From Pseudomonas sp. GM74 (lineage in GTDB: Bacteria > Pseudomonadota > Gammaproteobacteria > Pseudomonadales > Pseudomonadaceae): a stretch of DNA of 64,000 nucleotides. The notes under the pieces are model-generated. The model did no database searches and was not told the DNA's origin. It saw only the letters and a list, made by a program, of their open reading frames with translations. Of this stretch, positions 51,356 through 59,232 are shown in pieces (the stretch's first letter is position 1; each line of letters opens with the position of its first letter). The translations under genes and the position numbers were made by a program. The stretch lies in the NCBI RefSeq assembly GCF_000282455.1, contig NZ_AKJG01000096.1, positions 1 to 64,000 of the forward strand, given 5' to 3'.

Positions 51356-52674
51356 TGTGCTGCCTGGTCGGCGCCAGGGAGTTTGATTTCCACATACGCT
51401 TCGTCACGGATCTGACGCAGCCAGGTCTGCAGCTCTTCGTCGTATTTGCGGTTACGCAAAACGGTCATCGCTTGCTGCTCGCGAGCCTGTGAGGTGCTGT
51501 CGGTGGCGCGACGGCCAAGGACTTCCAGGACATGCCAGCCGTATTGAGTCTGGAACGGCCTGGACAGCTGACCTTGCGGGGTCTTGGCCATCACTTCGCG
51601 GAATTCGGGCACCAGTGCGTTCGGGTCGATCCAGTTCAGGTCGCCGCCGTTGAGGGCGGATCCCGGGTCTTCCGAGTAGCTTTTCGCCAGCTCGCCAAAG
51701 TCTTCGCCAGCCTCGATTCGGCTGTAGAGCGACTCTGCCAGGGCCTTGGTTTTTGCTTCGTCGCGGATCGGGCTCGGCTTGACCAGGATGTGGCGCACAT
51801 GCACTTCGTCGCGCATCTGGGTCTGGCCACCACGCTTTTCGAGGACCTTCAGGATGATGAAGCCGCCCGGGGTGCGCATTGGCTGGGTGACATCACCCAC
51901 CGGCATGGTGCTCAGCAGGCGATCGAACGGCGGAGGCAATTGAGCGGCTTTACGCCAGCCCATGTCGCCACCTTCCAGTGCGGTTTCGCTGGCGGACTTG
52001 GCGATTGCCAATTGACCGAAGTCAGCGCCTTGCTTGAGCTGCTGGTAAATCGCATCGGCCTGTTTGGCTGCATTCTGAATCGCGTCGGAGTTGGCGCTTT
52101 CCGGCGTGGGAATCAGGATGTTGGCCAGATGGAACTCTTCGGACAGCTGCATTTTGCCCAGGTCGGATGCCAGGAAGTTCTTCACTTCCTGCTCGGAGAC
52201 CTGAATGCGTTCGGCGACCCGACGCTGGCGTACACGGCTGATGACCATTTCGCGGCGTATCTGCTCACGTGCGTCGTCGTAGGACAAACCGTCGCGAGTC
52301 AGGGCGGCGCGGAACTGCTCGACAGACATGTTGTTGCGCTGGGCAATGGTGCCGACAGCCTGGTTCAACTCTTCGTCAGTAATGCGGATGCCGGAGCGCT
52401 CGCCGATCTGCAATTGCAGGTTTTCGACGATCAGACGCTCAAGTACCTGCTGCTCCAGCACGCTGGCCGGCGGTACGGCAGAACCACGCTTGGCGATGGT
52501 TTGCTGAACTTCATGAACCCGTTGGTCCAGTTGGCTCTGCATGACCACGTCGTTGTCGACGATGGCCACCACTTTATCGATGGACTGTACGGCGGCGCTC
52601 GCCGCCGTACTCAGGAACAGCGCGCCCAGCATCAGCGGGCGCAGACAATCAGAAAGCTTGGTCTTCACGTTCAC
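51352..52674 (-). CDS. surA: Periplasmic chaperone and prolyl isomerase SurA
   Basis: SurA escorts outer-membrane proteins, LptD among them, through the periplasm. The 440-residue protein has a signal peptide (LMLGALFLSTAASAA), an N-terminal chaperone domain with IDKVVAIVDNDVV, two parvulin domains (about residues 180-285 and 290-390, the second with VRHILVKPSPIRDE before it), and a C-terminal helix. It overlaps the end of lptD by 26 bases and pdxA by 4 bases. Clustering with its client lptD is conserved. Confidence 0.97.
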   Translation of the reverse strand: MNVKTKLSDCLRPLMLGALFLSTAASAAVQSIDKVVAIVDNDVVMQSQLDQRVHEVQQTIAKRGSAVPPASVLEQQVLERLIVENLQLQIGERSGIRITDEELNQAVGTIAQRNNMSVEQFRAALTRDGLSYDDAREQIRREMVISRVRQRRVAERIQVSEQEVKNFLASDLGKMQLSEEFHLANILIPTPESANSDAIQNAAKQADAIYQQLKQGADFGQLAIAKSASETALEGGDMGWRKAAQLPPPFDRLLSTMPVGDVTQPMRTPGGFIILKVLEKRGGQTQMRDEVHVRHILVKPSPIRDEAKTKALAESLYSRIEAGEDFGELAKSYSEDPGSALNGGDLNWIDPNALVPEFREVMAKTPQGQLSRPFQTQYGWHVLEVLGRRATDSTSQAREQQAMTVLRNRKYDEELQTWLRQIRDEAYVEIKLPGADQAAQ

Positions 52675-55444
52675 GATAACCTTGAATGCCTTTGTCGAGG
52701 AAGCTCTCTACCTTGGCGCCAGTCAGGCCGCCGAGCCCCTTCAGAACAATTTGGAGGAAGACGCCATGGTCGCCTTTTTCGTTTTGCGGTGCTTCCTGAC
52801 TGAACTCGTCATAGGAAACCCAGTAACGGTTGATCAGGCGCAGTTTCCAGCAGCAGTTGTCGTACTCGAAACCACCGAAGGCTTCCAGGGTGCGGTTGCG
52901 GTTGTAGTCATACTGCCAACGGGTGATGGCGTTCCATTGCGGCACGACCGGCCAGATCACCGAGAAGTCGTGCTGTTCGATCTTGTAGTAATCCTTCACG
53001 TAGCCAGGAGTGCCAGGGGTGCCGTAGTCACCGCCAAACTGCCATTCGCCAGTGTTCTGGTTGTAGATCACCTGGTCGTTACGATAGCGATACCCGGCGT
53101 TGATAACCTTGTTCGGGTTGTCTTCAGGCTGGTAGTGGAACATCGCGCTGCCCGAGCGAGGGCTGCGGCTGTCCGGGTCCCAGTTGTAGTCGGCCGTGGT
53201 GCGCCAGTCGCGGTTCCAGCGGTATTCGTATTCCAGTGCGTACGGCGAAACGCTGGCTTGGGCATCGGCGCGGGTTTTTGGATTGACACCAGGCAACTGA
53301 ACCTCGCGGTCCTTGAAGTACAAGGCCTGGCCTACGCTGATGCGTTGACGTTCGAATCCGTTGTCTTCGATCCAGCGGCTGGTCACGCCCAGGGACAGTT
53401 TGTTTTCGTCGCCGACACGGTCGGAGCCGGAGAAACGGTTGTCACGAAACAGAGACGCATAGTTGAAGGTGTATTCGCTGGTATCGAATACCGGAATGTC
53501 TTCCTGGTCGACCTCAGGCACGTACAGGTAGAACAGGCGTGGCTCGAGGGTCTGGCGGTAGTTCTTGCCGAAATACTGGGTATTGCGATCGAAGTACAAG
53601 CCGCTGTCGATGCTGGCGATCGGTACGCTGCGGTTCTGGTTGGTGTCGAAGGTACCGCTTAGCTTGTCCTGCTGTGCAGTTTGCTGAGCAATTTGAGCCT
53701 TGCCGATGCTGTCCAGATCCAGTTGATACTGGGTGTACTGGTACTTGAGTTTTGGTTTCAGGAAACCGTACGTCGTGTTCATCGGCAGACTGATGGCAGG
53801 CGCAAGATTCAGGCGGTCGCCGTTGGCGCGAGCCAAGCCTCGGATGTTGTTATCAATGCGCGGCGTTACATTACCGTCTTCGTCGGAGTAGTTGCCGGTC
53901 TCCAGGTCTCGATCAAACCGGACAAGTTCGGTTTCGTAGGAGAAGTTCAAGCCTTCGGGATGATACGGCAGCGCGCCATTGAAGGTGATCTGCGGCAAAC
54001 GGTCGTACGGTGTAATGTTCGAAACGGTCGCCAGTTGATAGGCCTGGGCATTTACGCGAGCGGTATAGCTGTCGCCGCGATAGGTGACAGAGCCCTGCTG
54101 GTTCACGTAGTCCTGGCTTTTCACGCCAATCTGGTCGGTCTGCAGATCCTGGAAGTAATACGGATCGCTGATCTTGGTGTAGTCGACTTGCGTGAGCGTC
54201 CGCGAGTCCAGACCGCCCTTGTGCTGCCAGTTGTACATGTAGCGGGTTTTTTCGGCGTCGGTCTGCTTATCGCGTTCGTTGCTTTCGTCGTTGAGGTACG
54301 CCGCGCCGAACTGGCCTTCGCTGGACTTGGTCAGGTAGCGGAACTCGCCTTCCATCAACAAGCCGTGCTTTTCCATGTAGCGTGGATACAACGTGGCATC
54401 GTAGTTCGGCGCCAGGTTGAAGTAGTACGGGGTGACCAGCATGAAGCCGGTATCGCTGCCGGTGCCGATGGTCGGCGGCAGGAAGCCGGACTGACGACGG
54501 TCGTCGATCGGGAAATAGATGTACGGCGTGTACAGGACCGGAATGTCCTTGACCCGCAGCGTCACGTTGGTCGCCGTACCGAAACCGGTGGCCGGGTTCA
54601 GGGTGATGTTGTTGCCCTTGAGCTGCCAGGCGTTGCTGTTCGGTTCGCACGTGGTGTACGTACCATCCTTGAGGCGGATGATCGCGTTCTCGGCACGTTT
54701 GGCGTACAGCGCATTACCGCGGATGCGGGATTTGTGCATCACGTATTCGGCGTTGTCGACTTTGGCTTCACCCGTGTCGAGCTGCACGTCGGCGTGATCG
54801 CCCACGATCAGCGCGCCGTTGTCGCGAATGCGCACGTTGCCGTTCAGCTCGCCACGACTTTCGGCCTGGTACAGGTTGGCTTCGTCGGCTTCGACCTGCA
54901 TGCTGCCCTGGCGCATGACCACGTCACCGGCCAGGGTCGCAATTTGCTCATCCTGCTTATAGCGGGAGGCTTTTGCGCCGATAAAGGTTGGAGCGTCACT
55001 TTTATTCGTCTTGTCATCCATGCCAGGACGAATCGGTTCGATATAGGAACCGGAGCAATAAGGACCGGTTTCGGCCAATTGTGCGGCGGTGAGCTGCTCG
55101 CGGGGAACCCAGTCGAGGTGGCTGTAGTCTGCGCTACGCGATGTCAGGCCACGGCCTTTGGATTCGGTGACCAGCACCGGCCTGGTGCCGGCCTCTTCAC
55201 TGGAACCGTTCTCGGCCGGGGCTTCGCCGGTAGCGGAAACTGCGCTGCCGTCATGGACGGGACGCGGTGGCAATGCAGCCGCCGGCGTTTTTGGCGCACA
55301 GTCCCAGGAACCCGAAGCAGAGACTGAGCAGTCAAACTGTTCCGCGGCGACCACGTAGGAAGTGGCAAGGGGTTGCAGCGCCAGCAAACTGCCGGTAACC
55401 AACAACGGAAATTTTTTACGAAACGCGGGGGATTTCAATGCCAT
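52649..55444 (-). CDS. lptD: LPS assembly protein LptD
   Basis: LptD is the outer-membrane barrel that inserts lipopolysaccharide with LptE. The 931-residue protein has a signal peptide (LLVTGSLLALQPLATSYVVA), then FDCSVSASGSWDC with the N-terminal cysteines, an OstA/LptA-like beta-jellyroll at about residues 150-260 and a long C-terminal barrel. The adjacent cysteine pair in DNCCWKLRL near residue 855 should form the disulfides that depend on correct assembly. The frame is open to a GTG at 55495, but ATG 55444 gives a normal signal peptide. Region 80-150 is longer than in E. coli, as in other pseudomonads. Confidence 0.97.
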   Translation of the reverse strand: MALKSPAFRKKFPLLVTGSLLALQPLATSYVVAAEQFDCSVSASGSWDCAPKTPAAALPPRPVHDGSAVSATGEAPAENGSSEEAGTRPVLVTESKGRGLTSRSADYSHLDWVPREQLTAAQLAETGPYCSGSYIEPIRPGMDDKTNKSDAPTFIGAKASRYKQDEQIATLAGDVVMRQGSMQVEADEANLYQAESRGELNGNVRIRDNGALIVGDHADVQLDTGEAKVDNAEYVMHKSRIRGNALYAKRAENAIIRLKDGTYTTCEPNSNAWQLKGNNITLNPATGFGTATNVTLRVKDIPVLYTPYIYFPIDDRRQSGFLPPTIGTGSDTGFMLVTPYYFNLAPNYDATLYPRYMEKHGLLMEGEFRYLTKSSEGQFGAAYLNDESNERDKQTDAEKTRYMYNWQHKGGLDSRTLTQVDYTKISDPYYFQDLQTDQIGVKSQDYVNQQGSVTYRGDSYTARVNAQAYQLATVSNITPYDRLPQITFNGALPYHPEGLNFSYETELVRFDRDLETGNYSDEDGNVTPRIDNNIRGLARANGDRLNLAPAISLPMNTTYGFLKPKLKYQYTQYQLDLDSIGKAQIAQQTAQQDKLSGTFDTNQNRSVPIASIDSGLYFDRNTQYFGKNYRQTLEPRLFYLYVPEVDQEDIPVFDTSEYTFNYASLFRDNRFSGSDRVGDENKLSLGVTSRWIEDNGFERQRISVGQALYFKDREVQLPGVNPKTRADAQASVSPYALEYEYRWNRDWRTTADYNWDPDSRSPRSGSAMFHYQPEDNPNKVINAGYRYRNDQVIYNQNTGEWQFGGDYGTPGTPGYVKDYYKIEQHDFSVIWPVVPQWNAITRWQYDYNRNRTLEAFGGFEYDNCCWKLRLINRYWVSYDEFSQEAPQNEKGDHGVFLQIVLKGLGGLTGAKVESFLDKGIQGYREREDQAF

Positions 55445-55574
55445 CTTATTAGTCCGGGCTTCCTGCGTGCCATCTGCCCGCGGTGTGGGCCGCACGCCTC
55501 TCGATGGTCTGAAAAAGATGCTGGATAATAAAGCATGACCCGCTTGACGGCTAGCGCCGTCGGAGACCCTTGTA

Positions 55575-56594
55575 ATGCCTGATCAAGATGTACGCTTGCA
55601 ACACCTGAAAGTTTGGCTCGATCAACAATTGACGACCCTTTTTGCCGAGCAGGGCTGGGGCGTCGTACCCCCGGCCACGTTGACTGCGGCCAGCAGCGAC
55701 GCGAGTTTCCGGCGGTATTTCCGCTGGGAAGGCGGTGACAAAAGTTTCATCGTGATGGACGCGCCGCCGCCCCAGGAAAACTGCAAACCCTTCGTGGATA
55801 TCGCCTTTTTGCTGGCGAAATCCGGAATAAATGTGCCGAAAATTTATGCCGAAGACCTCGAGCGCGGTTTTCTTTTGCTCAATGACCTGGGCAACAAGAC
55901 CTATCTGGACGTCATCGACAGCGAAAACGCCGACGATTTGTTCAAGGATGCACTGCAAGCGTTGCTGGCTTTCCAGCAGTTGCCGATGGTTGCGCCTCTG
56001 CCGAGCTATGACGTGGCCTTGCTGCGTCGTGAGCTGGAACTGTTCCCCGAGTGGTACGTGAAACGCGAACTGGGCGTCGAATTCGACGCGGCGCAACAAG
56101 TGCTCTGGCAGCAGGTCAGCGAACTGTTGATCGACAGCGCCCTGGCACAGCCCAAAGTCCTGGTACATCGCGACTATATGCCGCGCAACCTGATGCTCAG
56201 CGAGCCCAATCCCGGGGTGCTGGATTTCCAGGATGCGGTGTATGGCCCGGTGACCTACGACGTGACCTGCCTGTTCAAGGACGCATTCCTCAGCTGGCCC
56301 GCGGAGCGTGTGCACGGCTGGCTCGAAAGCTACTGGCATCAAGCGGGGTCCCTCGGGATTCCGGTCCAGCCCGACTTCGAGGACTTCCTGCGTGCCAGCG
56401 ACTTGATGGGTGTGCAACGTCACCTGAAAGTCATCGGCATTTTTGCGCGCATCTGCCATCGCGACGGCAAACCGCGTTATCTGGGTGATGTGCCGCGTTT
56501 CTTTGCGTACATAGAAGCGGTGATCGCTCGCCGCCCTGAACTGGTCGAACTGGATGTGCTGCTGGCCAGTCTGCGCGCCGGAGTGAAAGCATGA
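55575..56594 (+). CDS. amgK: N-acetylmuramate/N-acetylglucosamine kinase AmgK
   Basis: AmgK phosphorylates the anomeric position of MurNAc (and GlcNAc) in the cell-wall recycling route that bypasses de novo UDP-MurNAc synthesis and lowers fosfomycin sensitivity. The 339-residue protein has an aminoglycoside-phosphotransferase fold with SSDASFRRYFRW near residue 40, the catalytic HRDYMPRNLML near residue 200 and LDFQDAVYGP for metal binding. It starts after GGAG, is divergent from lptD, and overlaps murU by 4 bases. Confidence 0.95.
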   Translation: MPDQDVRLQHLKVWLDQQLTTLFAEQGWGVVPPATLTAASSDASFRRYFRWEGGDKSFIVMDAPPPQENCKPFVDIAFLLAKSGINVPKIYAEDLERGFLLLNDLGNKTYLDVIDSENADDLFKDALQALLAFQQLPMVAPLPSYDVALLRRELELFPEWYVKRELGVEFDAAQQVLWQQVSELLIDSALAQPKVLVHRDYMPRNLMLSEPNPGVLDFQDAVYGPVTYDVTCLFKDAFLSWPAERVHGWLESYWHQAGSLGIPVQPDFEDFLRASDLMGVQRHLKVIGIFARICHRDGKPRYLGDVPRFFAYIEAVIARRPELVELDVLLASLRAGVKA

Positions 56595-57262
56595 AGGCAA
56601 TGATTCTGGCCGCGGGTAAAGGCGAGCGCATGCGCCCGCTGACCCTGACCACGCCAAAGCCGCTGGTTCGTGCAGGCGGCGTGCCGCTGATCGAGTATCA
56701 CCTGCGAGCGCTGGCCGCTGCCGGGTTCACCGACATCGTGATCAATCACGCCTGGCTCGGTCAGCAGATCGAAGACTATCTGGGCGATGGATCGCGTTAT
56801 GGCGTGAGCATTCAGTACTCGGCCGAAGGTGAGCCCCTGGAAACCGGCGGCGGGATTTTTCGCGCGTTGCCGTTGCTGGGGGATGAAGCGTTTGTCGTGG
56901 TCAACGGCGACATCTGGACCGATTACGACTTCAGCGTGCTACATCAGCCCATCAACGGCCTGGCGCACCTGGTGCTGGTCAGCAACCCGTCCCATCATCC
57001 GGCCGGGGACTTCAGCCTGGTCGAAACGCTGGTGCACGACGGTCAGTCAGAGGTTGGTACCCTGACCTACAGTGGCATCGCCGTGTTGCATCCGCAGTTG
57101 TTCGACGGTTGCACCGCGGGGGCCTTCAAGCTCGCGCCGCTGTTGCGCAGGGCCATGGCTGACGGGCAGGTGACCGGCGAGCAGTTGAGGGGACACTGGG
57201 TCGATGTCGGCACTCACGAGCGGCTGGCCGAAGTTGAAACATTAATAGAAGCGAGCCGCTGA
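56591..57262 (+). CDS. murU: N-acetylmuramate alpha-1-phosphate uridylyltransferase MurU
   Basis: MurU makes UDP-MurNAc from MurNAc-1-phosphate and UTP, right after AmgK. The 223-residue protein starts MKAMILAAGKGERMRPLTLT, the nucleotide-binding signature of sugar nucleotidyltransferases, with TPKPLVRAGG next. A metal-binding Asp is in VVNGDIWTDYDF near residue 108. It overlaps amgK by 4 bases, and the stop of murU is one base before the next gene. Confidence 0.95.
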   Translation: MKAMILAAGKGERMRPLTLTTPKPLVRAGGVPLIEYHLRALAAAGFTDIVINHAWLGQQIEDYLGDGSRYGVSIQYSAEGEPLETGGGIFRALPLLGDEAFVVVNGDIWTDYDFSVLHQPINGLAHLVLVSNPSHHPAGDFSLVETLVHDGQSEVGTLTYSGIAVLHPQLFDGCTAGAFKLAPLLRRAMADGQVTGEQLRGHWVDVGTHERLAEVETLIEASR

Positions 57263-57263
57263 C

Positions 57264-58031
57264 ATGCTGTGGCCAGGGACTCTGATCGGAGCCGGAGCAG
57301 GCTTTGCCATAGCCAGCATTCCGGGGGCCATTCTCGGCGCGTTGTTGGGGCAGGCGCTGGATCGGCGCTTGCACCTGCAAAGCTGGGGACACTTGCGGGA
57401 AAAACTGGGCGGTCGCCCGGTGCTACGTAACGATGAATTGCTGTTTGTTCTGTTGGGGCGACTGGCCAAGTGTGACGGCCAGGTGATGTCCGGGCACATC
57501 GAACAGGCCCGGGCGGAAATGCGCTCGCTGGACATGTCCGAGTCGGCCCGGCGTCGTGCGATTGCCGCGTTCAATCGCGGCAAGTCGGGCCGTGTCCGGC
57601 TGCGCGGTTATCTGCGTCGCCTGAGTGCCCAGCCCCATGCGGCGGAAGGTGTTTTGCGCGCCTGCTGGCGAATGGTCTGGGCCGATGGCCGTGCCGGCAG
57701 CGGTGAACGTCAATTGATTGGCCAATGGGGCAAGTGGCTGGGCTGGACGCCCCATCAGGTGCAGGCTTTGGCCCACGACTATGAGCCGCAGAAACGGCCA
57801 CTGGGCAACAGTGCACCAAGTTATCAGGACGCGTTGAGGCTTTTGGGGGTGTCGGCTACCACTGAACCGGCGCAGATCAAGCGTGCTTATCGGCGCCTGC
57901 TCAGTCGCCATCATCCGGACAAGATTGCCGGCAGTGGCGCGACGGCGATGCAGGTGCGTGAGGCCACCGAGCGAACGCGTGAACTGCATAATGCCTACAC
58001 GCTGATTCGGGAGCGGCGGGATTTTCGCTAG
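57264..58031 (+). CDS. djlA: DjlA-like co-chaperone (TerB and J domain)
   Basis: The 255-residue protein has a glycine-rich hydrophobic N-terminal segment (LIGAGAGFAIASIPGAILGA) that can cross or dip into the membrane, a TerB-like helical region (about residues 55-165) and a C-terminal J domain with the HPD motif in SRHHPDKIAG. J domains stimulate the ATPase of DnaK. E. coli DjlA has the same order of parts. It begins one base after murU and probably shares its transcript; a link to cell-wall recycling is not known. Confidence 0.9.
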   Translation: MLWPGTLIGAGAGFAIASIPGAILGALLGQALDRRLHLQSWGHLREKLGGRPVLRNDELLFVLLGRLAKCDGQVMSGHIEQARAEMRSLDMSESARRRAIAAFNRGKSGRVRLRGYLRRLSAQPHAAEGVLRACWRMVWADGRAGSGERQLIGQWGKWLGWTPHQVQALAHDYEPQKRPLGNSAPSYQDALRLLGVSATTEPAQIKRAYRRLLSRHHPDKIAGSGATAMQVREATERTRELHNAYTLIRERRDFR

Positions 58032-58058
58032 CCCGGATAACTTGCGTCGCCAGTGATA

Positions 58059-58159
58059 CCGCTATCGCGAGCAAGCTCGCTCCCACAGGTTTGATGTCGT
58101 CCGCAATTTCGTGATCGACATAAAACCTGTGGGAGCGTGGCTTGCCCGCGATGAAGGCG
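58059..58159. repeat. REP pair
   Basis: GCTATCGCGAGCAAGCTCGC with TCCCACAGGTTT faces AAACCTGTGGGAGCG with TGGCTTGCCCGCGATGAAGG. The two units are about 30 bases apart and lie between the convergent djlA-like and DUF3530 genes. Confidence 0.9.
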
Positions 58160-58169
58160 ACACAGTCTG

Positions 58170-59159
58170 TCAGTCAGTCGCAGGCTGCGGATTCAACCAG
58201 CCCCGCACCCGACGGAACAGTTGCTCCTGTTCGGTCTTGGTATCGGGCAACGCCTTGAGTGCGACCTGGCTGAATGCCGATGACTTCTGGCGTTTGCTGG
58301 CCTGCAGGCGCTCCAGTGCTGCGTCGCGATCCAGAGCTTTGTCCTTGTAGAAAATATCAGCGGTCGGCAGTTTCAGGGTAGGGCTCAGCTCGGCCAGTCC
58401 GGGCGTGGTCGCCACAGGTGTCCGGGCGGCAACCATCACCAGCTTCTCGACCTGCGATGGCTGCTTTTCGCTCAGGTAGCGCGCGGCCCAATAGGCGCCG
58501 GAACCATGCCCCAATACCACGATACTGCGGGCGCTTTGCTGTTCGGCGAACGCAATCGCGGCGTCGATCCGGGCAAAGATGCGCTCGGCATCTGCCTTGG
58601 ACTGCTCCTCAGCGGTTTCGGCAATGGGCTTGTCGGCCACATCGGCCTCGCCACCGGCCACCTGTTCGATAGGGGCGGCGGTGGTTGAGTCTTTGCTGGC
58701 GTTTTCGGCGGCCTTGGGAGCCGGCGCCGCTTCCACGATTCGTGGCGCAATGGCATCGCTTTGCAGGTCCGGCAAGGTGATACTCAGGCTGCTCCACTCG
58801 GCATCCGGCAATTTGCGCCGCAAAGGGCCGACGGCTTGCGGCCAGTCAACGGTTTCACCGGCGCCCGGGATGATAATCACCGCGCCTTTGGGTTCGGCGG
58901 TATTGGCCGGTTTCCACAAGGCCAGAAAGGTGTCGGTGCCTGCTTGCAGTGGTTGCTGTTCCTGAGCCGGGATTTTTCGCTCAAGTGCAGTCGCTTCTTC
59001 CTGACTACGCTCAGGCAGCGGCTGACGTTCGAGTGGTTTTTCTTCGGCGGTTTTTTCTTCCACGGCAGGCGCCGGGTCGGCCGCCTTGGCGGAAAAAGCG
59101 CAAGGCAGGATCAGCGACAGGCACAATGCTGGCAGTGCCAGGCGGTAGACAGGGGGCAT
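58170..59159 (-). CDS. DUF3530 family protein, exported alpha/beta hydrolase-like
   Basis: The 329-residue protein has a signal peptide (LALPALCLSLILPCAFSAKA), a charged linker rich in Glu and Ala, and an alpha/beta hydrolase-like part. IVVLGHGSGAYWAARYL contains the GHGSG elbow with a likely nucleophile serine near residue 219. A second Glu/Ala-rich stretch lies in the middle (residues 140-195). Family members are periplasmic or surface proteins of unknown substrate. It stands alone, convergent with djlA-like and divergent from the sensor kinase gene. Confidence 0.85.
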   Translation of the reverse strand: MPPVYRLALPALCLSLILPCAFSAKAADPAPAVEEKTAEEKPLERQPLPERSQEEATALERKIPAQEQQPLQAGTDTFLALWKPANTAEPKGAVIIIPGAGETVDWPQAVGPLRRKLPDAEWSSLSITLPDLQSDAIAPRIVEAAPAPKAAENASKDSTTAAPIEQVAGGEADVADKPIAETAEEQSKADAERIFARIDAAIAFAEQQSARSIVVLGHGSGAYWAARYLSEKQPSQVEKLVMVAARTPVATTPGLAELSPTLKLPTADIFYKDKALDRDAALERLQASKRQKSSAFSQVALKALPDTKTEQEQLFRRVRGWLNPQPATD

Positions 59160-59232
59160 CGGATATTCCAGGCCAGAAGATGTTCCGGCAGCCTAATGGG
59201 TTGGTCAGTATTTGTCAGTGTGTGAGAGTTCA